DNA of 64,000 nucleotides, from the NCBI GenBank assembly GCA_032464575.1, contig JAWDKM010000004.1:248001-312000 (forward strand), given 5' to 3'. Source of the DNA: Pontivivens sp032464575 (lineage in GTDB: Bacteria > Pseudomonadota > Alphaproteobacteria > Rhodobacterales > Rhodobacteraceae). A program made the translations under genes and the position numbers. How positions within the stretch are numbered: position 1 is the first letter of the stretch; each line of letters opens with the position of its first letter. This document shows positions 24,785-31,834 of this stretch, in pieces. Below the pieces are notes generated by a model. The model ran no database searches, was not told where the DNA came from, and saw only the letters and a program-made list of their open reading frames with translations.

Positions 24785-25072
24785 ATGGCGAGGAAGCGAC
24801 ACTCCGACGAAGACATCCTGAAGCTGTTGCGTGAGATCGAGCTCAAACTGACTGGGGGCGATGATGTGGCCTCTACGTGCCGCAGTGTCAGGATCAGCGA
24901 TGCGATGTACTGCAACTGGCGGAAGCGGTCCGGCGGGATGGGCCGGTCGCAGCTGTCGGAGATGAAGAGCCTTGAGAAGGAGAACGCGCGGCTGAAGAAG
25001 ATCGTCGCGGAGCTCGAACTGGACAAGCTGATCCTAAAGGAAGGCCTGAACCGCCTGAAGCCCAGGGCCTGA
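24785..25072 (+). CDS. IS3-family transposase OrfA
   Basis: DNA-binding subunit of the transposase, 95 residues. Starts ATG 24785 (ARKRHSDEDILKLLREIELK) with GGAGG upstream. Helix-turn-helix in STCRSVRISDAMYCNWRKR near residues 35-53, followed by a coiled-coil segment (LEKENARLKKIVAELELDKL) near 65-84 used for oligomerisation. The frame appears intact. Its 3' end overlaps the OrfB frame (-1), the arrangement used for programmed frameshifting to make the OrfAB fusion. Confidence 0.85.
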   Translation: MARKRHSDEDILKLLREIELKLTGGDDVASTCRSVRISDAMYCNWRKRSGGMGRSQLSEMKSLEKENARLKKIVAELELDKLILKEGLNRLKPRA

Positions 25073-25955
25073 CCACAGAGGGGCTCCGTCAGGCCGCACC
25101 TCACACACGCTACAAGCTCGCGACATCCGAGCGACGAACGTGCCGGGTGATCGGCCTGACGCGGAGCCCCCTGCAATATCGACGAACTCAGAGAGACGAC
25201 GATGAGCTGCGGTTGGCGATCATCCGGTTGGCAAAGCAGGACGGGCGATATGGGTACCGCAAGGTCACCGAGCTGCTTCACGTTGAGGGATGGAGGGTCA
25301 ATCACAAGAAGGTCGAGCGGCTTTGGCGCGAGGAGGGATTGCACCTTCCGCAGAGGCACAAGAAGCGCAAGCGGCTCTATCACAACGACAGTTCGATCAT
25401 CCGCTTGAGGCCCACGCATCCCAACCACGTCTGGGCGATCCATTGCCCGGCAGGCGATTGCAAAGCAATCTGCCGAGAGGGGACTTCGTGCATGACAGCC
25501 TCAGCAACGGGCGGAGCCGCAGGATGCTGACCATTCTCGATGAGTACACCCGGCAGGCATTGGCGGTGATCGTACGCACCAGGATGGGCGCAGACGACGT
25601 CCTGGAGGCGCTTTATCCGCTCCTGCCGAGGCACGGCACCCCCGAATACATCCGATCAGACAACGGTCCCGAGTTCGCGGCCGGGGCCATGCGGAAATGG
25701 TTGCAGAGAATTGGGATCAAACAGATCCGCATCTGTCCGGGATCGCCTTGGGAGAACGGGTCTAACGGGCGCTTCAATGGGACACTCCACTGGGTAGTTC
25801 TCAACGCGGAATGGTTCGCGACAACGAAGCAGGCTTAGATCGTTATCAATCAATGGCTCAGACAGTACGACTACAACCGCCCGCATCCGGCGCTCAACAT
25901 GCGTCCACCGGTGCCAGAAACCCTTATTGGAGAAAGTCCAGATCAGCGGCCCTGA
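25063..25955 (+). pseudogene. IS3-family transposase OrfB, inactivated
   Basis: Integrase-core subunit. The first 115 or so codons are sound (ERRTCRVIGLTRSPLQYRR, RYGYRKVTELLHVEGWRVNH, THPNHVWAI), then three lesions follow. A 41-base insert at 25441-25481 splits NHVWAI from DFVHDSLSNGR and shifts the frame. The catalytic glutamate position reads NGSNGRFNGTL where IS3 relatives have NGxxExFNG, so it is glycine. An amber TAG at 25836-25838 interrupts TTKQA-INQWLRQYDYNRPHP. The second catalytic aspartate survives in YIRSDNGPEF. The protein cannot be active. Confidence 0.88.
25441..25481. repeat. 41-bp palindromic insertion inside transposase orfB
   Basis: Inserted exactly between the codons for WAI and DFVHD. 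Core is a hairpin GGCAGGCGATTGC-AAA-GCAATCTGCC, a stem with a three-base bulge, bounded by CATTGCCC on the left and GAGAGGG on the right. It has the size and structure of a small interspersed palindromic element. No second copy was seen in this window. Confidence 0.7.
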
Positions 25956-26089
25956 AACAGGGGGCTGGGCACCTGATCCTCAGGAATGGATAGGAAGCGG
26001 ATCTCGTCTTCCGGTCTTCTCCACGAGATCACCATAAATACTTTACACAATATTGGAACGACTTGCGTATAATTTGGGCAAGAGACCCG

Positions 26090-26311
26090 ATGTCAAATTA
26101 CGACAGGGCATTCTTTGGATGGTTCGCGCTGCAGTTAGCGCGCCCAACAGGCGCAAATGCACTATCCACCGCCTTGTCAGTGATCGAGTTCTCCGGATCG
26201 CTTGAAACGAACCCCGTAACGCGATCTGTCCGAAGACTTCGGCAAGTGGTCGAGCCTCTACCGATCATTCTGGCGTTCTACGCAATGCTCGCGTTGACCC
26301 AGTCCCTTTGA
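26090..26311 (+). CDS. small hypothetical protein in AT-rich region
   Basis: Possible 73-residue protein (SNYDRAFFGWFALQLARPTG then ANALSTALSVIEFSGSLETN) with a C-terminal hydrophobic stretch PLPIILAFYAMLALTQSL. ATG 26090 is chosen over the in-frame ATG/alternative at 26063. A TATAAT-like box (GCGTATAATTTG) lies just upstream at about 26070, but spacing to a -35 is unclear and no good ribosome site precedes the ATG. Not recognised. It could be a chance frame in foreign DNA. Confidence 0.35.
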   Translation: MSNYDRAFFGWFALQLARPTGANALSTALSVIEFSGSLETNPVTRSVRRLRQVVEPLPIILAFYAMLALTQSL

Positions 26312-26613
26312 ATTCAGCTGGCCAGAGCGAAAGACTGGCCAGTCAAGAGCGGCAGAGAAATATTGCCCGAAAAGGCAAGCGAATTAAGAATTATATATTG
26401 ATTCATAAAATATAATCATAGAGAATACTACGAATAATTATAATCAACGGAAAAATAAACAGCAATGCTGAGCGCAAAGAGCCCGAGATGATCACGGAAC
26501 ATGAACTGCGAAACCATCTACCAACATAGATGAAGCTCATCAAACCACGATTACGCCTGGGATCAACCTAAGAACGCTTCAGCCGGAGTAGAGCCTCAAC
26601 GTAAGACGAAGGT
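26312..26613. other. AT-rich non-coding stretch
   Basis: About 300 bases, many of them A/T runs (TTAAGAATTATATATTGATT near 26380, AATAATTATAATCAACGG near 26430), in striking contrast to the surrounding high-GC sequence. No gene or structured RNA recognised. Together with the IS remains to the left it marks foreign or decayed DNA behind the phosphatase gene. Confidence 0.55.
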
Positions 26614-27054
26614 TCAGCCGAAGACCTCCGCGATTCGCGCCGCGATCTGGTCGCGGACCGCGCGGTAGTGGACCAGCTTCTCCTCCCGCCCTTCGCCGAG
26701 GCCCGTGGGGTCCATGATCGGCCAGTGCAGCACCTCGACATGGGTAGTGCGGGTCAGTTCATGGGCATGGCGCAGGCTCGCGGGGCTCAGCGCCACGATC
26801 ATGTCGAAGGCGCCCAGGTCGTCGCCCCATTCCGCCATCTCCTCGAAGGAGCGGGAGCGGTGGCGTTCGAGCTCCACGCCCAGTTCCTTGCACACCGCGA
26901 TGGCGAAGCCGTCGATCTCCTGTTCGTGACGGACGCCCGCAGACTGGACATAGACGCGCCGGCCGAAGCGCTGCTTCATCAGCCCCTCGGCCATCGGGGA
27001 CCGGACGGCATTGTGATCACAGCAAAAGAGCACCGATGTGGGCAGCTCCGTCAT
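26614..27054 (-). CDS. low-molecular-weight protein tyrosine phosphatase family protein
   Basis: A 146-residue protein with the LMW-PTP/arsenate-reductase fold. The phosphate-binding loop CxxxxxRS is CDHNAVRS at about residues 12-19, inside VLFCCDHNAVRSPMAEGLM, with the nucleophilic cysteine and the arginine in place. The late catalytic aspartate is in WPIMDPTGLGEG near 110-120. It is annotated in relatives either as phosphatase or as arsenate reductase-like. ATG 27054 shares a base with the stop of the UPF0262 gene (TGATG), so it is the third gene of hisD-UPF0262-ptp. Confidence 0.87.
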   Translation of the reverse strand: MTELPTSVLFCCDHNAVRSPMAEGLMKQRFGRRVYVQSAGVRHEQEIDGFAIAVCKELGVELERHRSRSFEEMAEWGDDLGAFDMIVALSPASLRHAHELTRTTHVEVLHWPIMDPTGLGEGREEKLVHYRAVRDQIAARIAEVFG

Positions 27055-27518
27055 CAGCCCTTGAAGTGCAGCACGCAGATCAGCGTGAAAAGGCGCCGGG
27101 CCGTGGCATGATCGGTCTCCACCTTGCCCTCCAGCCGCTCGGTCAGGATGCGCGAGCCCTCGTCATGGATGCCGCGGCGGCCCATGTCGATCGCCTCGAT
27201 CTGGGCGGGGGGGAGCTTCTTGACCGCCTCGAAATACGCCTCGCAGATCTGGAAGTAGTCCTTGATGACTTGCCGGAAGGGGCTGAGCGAGAGATGGAAT
27301 TCGCCCGCCGGGGTTCCGTCCTCCTCCCTGATGTCGAAGACGAGGCGCCGCTCCTGGATCGAAAGGAAGAGGTGGAAGGGCCCGTCGCCCGTCCCTGCCG
27401 GGCAGAACCGGTTCTCCTCCATCAGGTCGAAGAGGGCGACACGCCGCTCCTGCTCCACCTCCGGCGTGGGCGGCGGCAGGCCCGCATCGTCGAGCTCCAC
27501 ATGGGTCAGTCGGCACAT
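27054..27518 (-). CDS. UPF0262 family protein
   Basis: Conserved alphaproteobacterial protein of 154 residues and unknown function. Typical features are the start CRLTHVELDD, the central FHLFLSIQERRLVFDIREED, SLSPFRQVIKDYFQICEAYF near 80-99 and EAIDMGRRGIHDEGSRIL near 109. It overlaps the end of hisD by 13 bases and the start of the phosphatase by one, a conserved order in Rhodobacterales, so it is co-transcribed with histidine synthesis but has no proven role in it. Confidence 0.88.
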   Translation of the reverse strand: MCRLTHVELDDAGLPPPTPEVEQERRVALFDLMEENRFCPAGTGDGPFHLFLSIQERRLVFDIREEDGTPAGEFHLSLSPFRQVIKDYFQICEAYFEAVKKLPPAQIEAIDMGRRGIHDEGSRILTERLEGKVETDHATARRLFTLICVLHFKG

Positions 27519-28810
27519 CGGTTCAGCCTTTCCAGCCGGGCGCGGACGGAGAGGCCGTGCGCCTCGAGGCCTTCCGAGATCGCCAGTGTCTCAGCCGCCG
27601 GGCCGATGGCGGCGAGCGCCTCGGGCGTCATGCGCGCGATCGTCGTCCGCTTCATGAAATCGAGGACCGAGAGGCCGGAGGAGAACCGGGCCGAGCGTGC
27701 CGTGGGCAGTACGTGGTTCGGCCCGCCGACATAGTCGCCGATCGCCTCCGGCGTCCACGACCCGATGAAGATCGCGCCGGCATGGCGGATCTTCGCCGCG
27801 ATACCTTCGGCATCGGCGCAGGCGATCTCCAGATGCTCCGGCGCGATGCGGTCGGAGAGACGCACGGCCTCGTCGAGGTCGCGGACCGTCACCACCACCC
27901 CGAAATCGCGCCAGCTCGCACCCGCGATGGCGCGCCGCTCCAGCACCTCCAGCCGCTTCTCGACCGCCTCGGCCACGGCCCGCCCGAACGCCGCATTGTC
28001 TGTGATCAGGATCGACTGAGCGCTCTCGTCGTGCTCAGCCTGGCTCAGGAGATCGACGGCGATCCAGTCGGGGTCGTTGTCCGCATCGGCGATCACCAGG
28101 ATCTCCGACGGACCCGCGATCATGTCGATCCCGACCTGGCCGAAGACGCGCCGCTTCGCCGCCGCGACGAAGGCGTTGCCCGGCCCGGTGATCTTGTCGA
28201 CCGGCGCGACGCTGTCCGTGCCGTAGGCCATGGCGGCGACCGCCTGCGCCCCGCCGATCCGGTAGATCTCGTCGACCCCGGCGAGCTTTGCCGCCAGCAG
28301 CACCAGCGGGTTCACCACGCCGTCCGGCGTCGGGCAGCAGATGCAGAGCCGCTCGACGCCCGCCACCCGCGCGGGGATCGCGTTCATCAGAACCGAGGAG
28401 GGGTAACTCGCCAGCCCGCCCGGCACGTAGAGCCCCGCCGCCGACACCGCCGTCCAGCGCCAACCGAGCTCCGCCCCCGCCGCATCGGTCCAGCGGGCAT
28501 CAGCCGGCACCTGCCTCTCGTGATAGGCCCGGATCCGCTCCGCCGCGAGCTCCAGCGCTTCGCGCTCGGCCGCGGGCACCTTGGCGATCTCGGCGTCGAT
28601 CTCCGCTTCGGAGAACGCGAGCGCATCCAGATCCAGCCGGTCGAACTTCGCCGTCAGTTCCCGCACCGCCACGTCGCCGCGCGCACGCACGTCCGAAATG
28701 ATCGCCGCCACCGCCGCATCCACGTCCTCGTCCGCCTCCCGCTTCATGCCGAGCAGCCCGGCGAAGCGCATGTCGAAATCGGCATCGGTGGTGTCGAGGA
28801 AGATCGGCAT
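27506..28810 (-). CDS. hisD: histidinol dehydrogenase
   Basis: Zinc-dependent enzyme of 434 residues for the last two steps of histidine synthesis, histidinol to histidine with two NAD. Family landmarks: GWRWTAVSAAGLYVPGGLA near 118-136, SVLMNAIPARVAGV, IGGAQAVAAMAYGTDSV near 195, GPGNAFVAAAKRRVFGQVGI near 218, AGPSEILVIADADNDP with zinc ligands, SQAEHDESAQSILIT near 268 with catalytic histidine, and APEHLEIA near 325. ATG 28810 (PIFLDTTDADFD) is preferred to the one eight codons upstream because of GAGAGA before it and the usual start of the family. Confidence 0.94.
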   Translation of the reverse strand: MPIFLDTTDADFDMRFAGLLGMKREADEDVDAAVAAIISDVRARGDVAVRELTAKFDRLDLDALAFSEAEIDAEIAKVPAAEREALELAAERIRAYHERQVPADARWTDAAGAELGWRWTAVSAAGLYVPGGLASYPSSVLMNAIPARVAGVERLCICCPTPDGVVNPLVLLAAKLAGVDEIYRIGGAQAVAAMAYGTDSVAPVDKITGPGNAFVAAAKRRVFGQVGIDMIAGPSEILVIADADNDPDWIAVDLLSQAEHDESAQSILITDNAAFGRAVAEAVEKRLEVLERRAIAGASWRDFGVVVTVRDLDEAVRLSDRIAPEHLEIACADAEGIAAKIRHAGAIFIGSWTPEAIGDYVGGPNHVLPTARSARFSSGLSVLDFMKRTTIARMTPEALAAIGPAAETLAISEGLEAHGLSVRARLERLNRCAD

Positions 28811-28872
28811 GGGGTCTCTCACGGAATGGCGCATCCCGCTTAGCCCGCGCCGCGCGTCACCTCAAGCCCGGC

Positions 28873-28906
28873 TCTCTCTTCTTCAAGTATCCCCGCCGGA
28901 GGCATC
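28873..28906 (-). repeat. interspersed repeat R1 overlapping the end of a GNAT gene
   Basis: Plus strand CTCTCTTCTTCAAGTATCCC then CGCCGGAGGCATCG. The copy runs into the GNAT coding sequence and supplies its last codons (DASGGDT) and stop. Confidence 0.75.
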
Positions 28907-29386
28907 GAGCCGCAGCATCATGGTGATCTCGTCGACATAGCGTCCGCCGTGGCACAGCGCGCGGGGCATCCGCCCGACCTCCACGAAGCCGTGGCGCGCA
29001 TAGAGCGCCCGTGCCGGAGCGTTCCGCGTCCCGACGCCGAGCTCCAGTTGCACGACCGTGCCGCGAGCCTCGTCGATCACCGTCTGCATCAGCCGGTCGC
29101 CCGCCCCGCGGCCACGCGCCTCGGGTCGGACATAGACCGAGACGACCTCGCCCCGGTGCCGCACGGCAGCGCGATCCGAATGCCACAAGCCGACCGTCGC
29201 GAGCGCGCGGCCATCCTCGACCAAAGCAAAGATCCTGATCCGCCGCAGCCAGTCCGCGAAATCCTCCAGCGGCCGGTCCACTCACTCCGCATGGACGGAG
29301 CCGAACGCCTCGGGCATGTCGAGCAGCATGGCGAGCCGGACATCGCGCCAGATCGCCGCGTCCTCCGGTCCCAGCACCCGGATCAT
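28883..29386 (-). pseudogene. GNAT acetyltransferase interrupted by one in-frame stop
   Basis: Reading from ATG 29386 (IRVLGPEDAAIWRDVRLAML) the frame is broken after 34 codons by TGA at 29282-29284 (SVHAE-stop-VDRPLEDFADWL), then continues for 132 residues to 28883 with a complete GNAT core: VVSVYVRPEARGRGAGDRLM near residue 80 and LGVGTRNAPARALYARHGF near 112. A tryptophan (TGG) would fit at the stop. The gene keeps its four-base coupling (ATGA) with the DUF2948 gene upstream. Either a recent nonsense mutation or a base error; restart at an internal codon (GTG at 29281) would give a GNAT lacking its first strand. Confidence 0.82.
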
Positions 29387-29856
29387 TCGTGCTCCGGCAC
29401 CTTCCGCGACGGTGCGAGATAGGGCCGCGTCACATCGGTCAGCATCACGTTGAGCGCCTCCACCTCCACCGCGATCTCCCCATCGCCCGCGAGGATCAGG
29501 CGCAGCGTGCCCTGCCCGTCCTCGCCCGGCTCGAACTCCACCGACAGGAGCGACAGGATCAGGTCGCGCTCCGCCGGATCGACCCCGTTCGCACGCACCT
29601 TGAGCGCATCTTCGACCACCAGCGTCGACTGCACCCGCTCCGCCGGCTGGCCCGGACGGTTCGCGTGATACTCCCAGCGGAAGCGGTTGAGCAGCAAGGC
29701 GAACTGCCGCTTCGACGGTTTCCACGACATCTCCGACGTCTGGGCGACCGCGTCCTGGCAGAGGGCCGAGACCACACGCAGGTCCTCGGCATCGGCCGCC
29801 ATCAGGCGCAGCGGCTGCTCGGCGCCGTCCTCGAAGCGCGCGTCTTCGGTGCTCAT
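29383..29856 (-). CDS. DUF2948 family protein
   Basis: Conserved alphaproteobacterial protein of 157 residues and unknown function. Recognisable parts are LRLMAADAEDLRVVSALCQD, SEMSWKPSKRQFALLLNRFR near residue 41, ERVQSTLVVEDALKVRANGV near 73 and the C-terminal VEVEALNVMLTDVTRPYLAP. Lies between murA and the GNAT/hisD genes, with four-base overlaps on both sides (29853-29856 and 29383-29386), so the run is one translationally coupled operon. Confidence 0.87.
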   Translation of the reverse strand: MSTEDARFEDGAEQPLRLMAADAEDLRVVSALCQDAVAQTSEMSWKPSKRQFALLLNRFRWEYHANRPGQPAERVQSTLVVEDALKVRANGVDPAERDLILSLLSVEFEPGEDGQGTLRLILAGDGEIAVEVEALNVMLTDVTRPYLAPSRKVPEHE

Positions 29857-31118
29857 TCGCTCACCCGCTCGATATCCGCCCCGCAGGCCGACAGCTTCTC
29901 AACCACGTTCTCGTAGCCGCGGTCGAGGTGGTAGACCCGGCTCACCGTACTCTCCCCCTCCGCCGCGAGCGCCGCAAGGATGAGCGAGACCGAGGCGCGC
30001 AGGTCCGTCGCCATCACCGGCGCGCCCTTGAGCGGCACGCCGCCGTGGACATGGGCGGTGCCGCCCTTCACCTCGATCTGCGCGCCCATGCGCTGCAGCT
30101 CTGGCGCGTGCATGAACCGGTTCTCGAAGATCCGTTCCTCCAGCACGCTCTCCCCGTCGGCGAGCGTGAGCATCGCCATCATCTGCGCCTGCAGGTCCGT
30201 GGGGAAACCCGGATAGGGCTCGGTGACCACATGCAGCGGCTTCAAACCGTTGCCGTTGCGGCTGACACGCAGGCCAGTCTTCGTCTCCTCGACCTCGACG
30301 CCCGCCTCCTCCAGCTTGTCGGCGAAGGCGCCCACGAGGTCGCGCGTCCCGCCGAGCAGCTCGACCGAACCGCCGGTCATCACGGGCGCGAGCATGTAGG
30401 TGCCAAGCTCGATCCGGTCGGTCACCACCCGGTGCGTCGCCCCATGCAGCCGCTCGACGCCCTGCACGGTGATCGTGGAGGTTCCCTCGCCCTCGATCTG
30501 CGCGCCCATCGCGCGCAGGCAGCGGGCGAGGTCCACGATCTCAGGCTCGCGCGCCACGTTCTTCAGCACCGTCGTGCCCTTCGCGAGCGTCGCGGCCATC
30601 AGCGCGTTCTCGGTGGCACCGACGGAGACCAGCGGAAACGCGAACTCCGCCCCCTTCAGCCCGCCGGGGGCGGCGGCATGGACATAGCCGTCGCGCAGCT
30701 CGATCTCGGCTCCCATAGCCTCCAGCGCCTTGAGGTGCAGGTCCACGGGCCGCGCGCCGATCGCGCAACCGCCCGGCAGGCTCACCACCGCCTCGCCATC
30801 GCGCGCGAGCATCGGCCCGAGCACCAGGATCGAGGCGCGCATCTTGCGCACGATGTCGTAGTCCGCCGTGTGGTTCGTGATCTTCCCGCAGGCGAGTGCG
30901 AGCACCTGCCCGTCGCTCAACCGCGCGACCTCGCAGCCCAGCGACTGCAACAGCTCCGTCATGGTGCGGATGTCGCTGAGCCGCGGCGCGTTGGTCAGCG
31001 TCAGCGGCTCCGACGTCAGCAACGCCGCCGGCATCAGCGTGAGGCACGCATTCTTCGCCCCCGCGATCGGGATGCTGCCATTCAGCGGCCGGCCGCCGCG
31101 CACGATGATCTTGTCCAT
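29853..31118 (-). CDS. murA: UDP-N-acetylglucosamine 1-carboxyvinyltransferase
   Basis: First committed enzyme of peptidoglycan synthesis, adding enolpyruvate from PEP to UDP-GlcNAc; 421 residues, full length. Start DKIIVRGGRPLNGSIPIAGA with the catalytic lysine in GAKNACL at about 22. The fosfomycin-binding cysteine is in LPGGCAIGARPVDLHLKAL near residue 117, so this MurA should be fosfomycin-sensitive at the target level. The later VVTEPYPGFPTDLQAQMMA near 300 and TDLRASVSLILAALAA near 370 complete the signature. First full gene of the minus-strand run toward hisD. Confidence 0.95.
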   Translation of the reverse strand: MDKIIVRGGRPLNGSIPIAGAKNACLTLMPAALLTSEPLTLTNAPRLSDIRTMTELLQSLGCEVARLSDGQVLALACGKITNHTADYDIVRKMRASILVLGPMLARDGEAVVSLPGGCAIGARPVDLHLKALEAMGAEIELRDGYVHAAAPGGLKGAEFAFPLVSVGATENALMAATLAKGTTVLKNVAREPEIVDLARCLRAMGAQIEGEGTSTITVQGVERLHGATHRVVTDRIELGTYMLAPVMTGGSVELLGGTRDLVGAFADKLEEAGVEVEETKTGLRVSRNGNGLKPLHVVTEPYPGFPTDLQAQMMAMLTLADGESVLEERIFENRFMHAPELQRMGAQIEVKGGTAHVHGGVPLKGAPVMATDLRASVSLILAALAAEGESTVSRVYHLDRGYENVVEKLSACGADIERVSE

Positions 31119-31127
31119 GCCTGCTCT

Positions 31128-31286
31128 CTACTGCTGCCCGTCATCCGACGCCTTGCGCGCCCGCGCCTGCGCCTTGCGCCGCTGGAGATTGGCGCGCAAC
31201 TGCGCGGCCAGCCGGTCCTTGCGCTCCGTCTTCGCGGGCTTCGGGGCGGCATCGGGATCCCGCGACGTCTTGTCCTCATCACTCAT
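31128..31286 (-). CDS. small conserved basic protein upstream of murA
   Basis: A 52-residue, highly charged protein (SDEDKTSRDPDAAPKPAKTE, RKDRLAAQLRANLQRRKAQA) with a helical basic second half. Nine bases separate it from murA. An ATG at 31298 would add four residues. Short proteins with the RLAxxLRANLxRRKAQxR motif next to murA are familiar in Rhodobacterales, but no function is known to me. Confidence 0.65.
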   Translation of the reverse strand: MSDEDKTSRDPDAAPKPAKTERKDRLAAQLRANLQRRKAQARARKASDDGQQ

Positions 31287-31369
31287 GGCACCCGACATAG
31301 GCCCATCCGAGCACAGGGTCCAGATTGGCCTTGCGCACCGAAGTGAATCGGCTAAAAGACCCGCCACGG

Positions 31370-31444
31370 GCTGCCGTGGCTCAGGGGTAGAGCACCCCCT
31401 TGGTAAGGGGGAGGTCGAGAGTTCGAATCTCTCCGGCAGCACCA
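31370..31444 (+). tRNA. tRNA-Thr(GGT)
   Basis: Complete cloverleaf of 75 bases including encoded CCA. Acceptor GCTGCCG pairs with CGGCAGC; D-arm GCTC-AGGGGTA-GAGC; anticodon arm CCCCC-TTGGTAA-GGGGG with anticodon GGT; T-arm GAGAG-TTCGAAT-CTCTC; discriminator A then CCA at 31442-31444. TTTTCC follows directly. Confidence 0.95.
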
Positions 31445-31662
31445 TTTTCCACCAAGGCACTGAACTTGCGGGCTTTCGAAGCGCAGCGAATGACCCGCGT
31501 GCAAGGCGCGCCCGCAAAGACCCAGCAATCGATGGAGGGTATCATGGCCGGACGCATCCACCCCGAAGATCGCCCATCCTTTCGAGGCGACCTCCAAACG
31601 CCGCCATTCTTTCCCGTCGGAGACCCGTGTGAAGACGGGTCCGCAGACGGTGCGCGGGCGAT

Positions 31663-31830
31663 GTGGAGCTGATCGAGAAGCTCGGGCGGAACGATCCCTG
31701 CCCCTGCGGCTCGGGCCGCCGTTACAAGCGGTGCTGCCTCAAAGGCGGCCGTTATGACGGCAGCAACCGCCATCACTACTTTCAGAGAGCGCCGGTAACC
31801 CCGGCGCTCCCCGTTTCGAGGGGGCCGTGA
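31663..31830 (+). CDS. small SEC-C motif protein
   Basis: A 55-residue protein made almost only of a SEC-C zinc-binding motif: GRNDPCPCGSGRRYKRCCL at about residues 8-26, with CxC...CC ligands. SEC-C is best known at the end of SecA, where it binds zinc and SecB. Start taken as GTG 31663 (ELIEKLGRNDPCPCG); the same frame has a stop 33 bases upstream. A 42-codon frame with a good ribosome site (ATG 31544) overlaps the start, so this could also be the back half of a frameshifted gene. The 9-bp hairpin at 31787-31809 lies within its last codons. Confidence 0.55.
   Translation: MELIEKLGRNDPCPCGSGRRYKRCCLKGGRYDGSNRHHYFQRAPVTPALPVSRGP
31787..31809 (+). terminator. possible stem-loop terminator or mRNA structure
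   Basis: GAGCGCCGG-TAACC-CCGGCGCTC, a perfect 9-bp stem, overlapping the end of the SEC-C frame and just before the convergent gene. The following bases (CCCGTTTCG) have only a weak T tract. Confidence 0.4.
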
Positions 31831-31834
31831 GCCC

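Larger units (their letters stand above)
24741..25955 (+). mobile_element. degenerate IS3-family insertion sequence
   Basis: Two-ORF IS3-type element: OrfA with helix-turn-helix and leucine-zipper-like tail, then OrfB with remnants of the DDE integrase core in the -1 frame. Left edge set at 24741, where a foreign stop interrupts the TPR gene; right edge set at the end of OrfB, since terminal inverted repeats could not be resolved by eye and the element may extend some tens of bases further. The element is non-functional for reasons given under orfB. Confidence 0.75.

Noticed and set aside
26614..27054. Arsenate reductase (arsC) call for the phosphatase-fold gene
   Set aside because: The operon with hisD and UPF0262 and absence of other ars genes make a resistance role unsupported; kept as LMW-PTP family.
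29282..29284. TGA in the GNAT gene as a selenocysteine codon
   Set aside because: The position fits tryptophan, no stem-loop of the bacterial selenocysteine type follows, and GNATs do not use selenocysteine.
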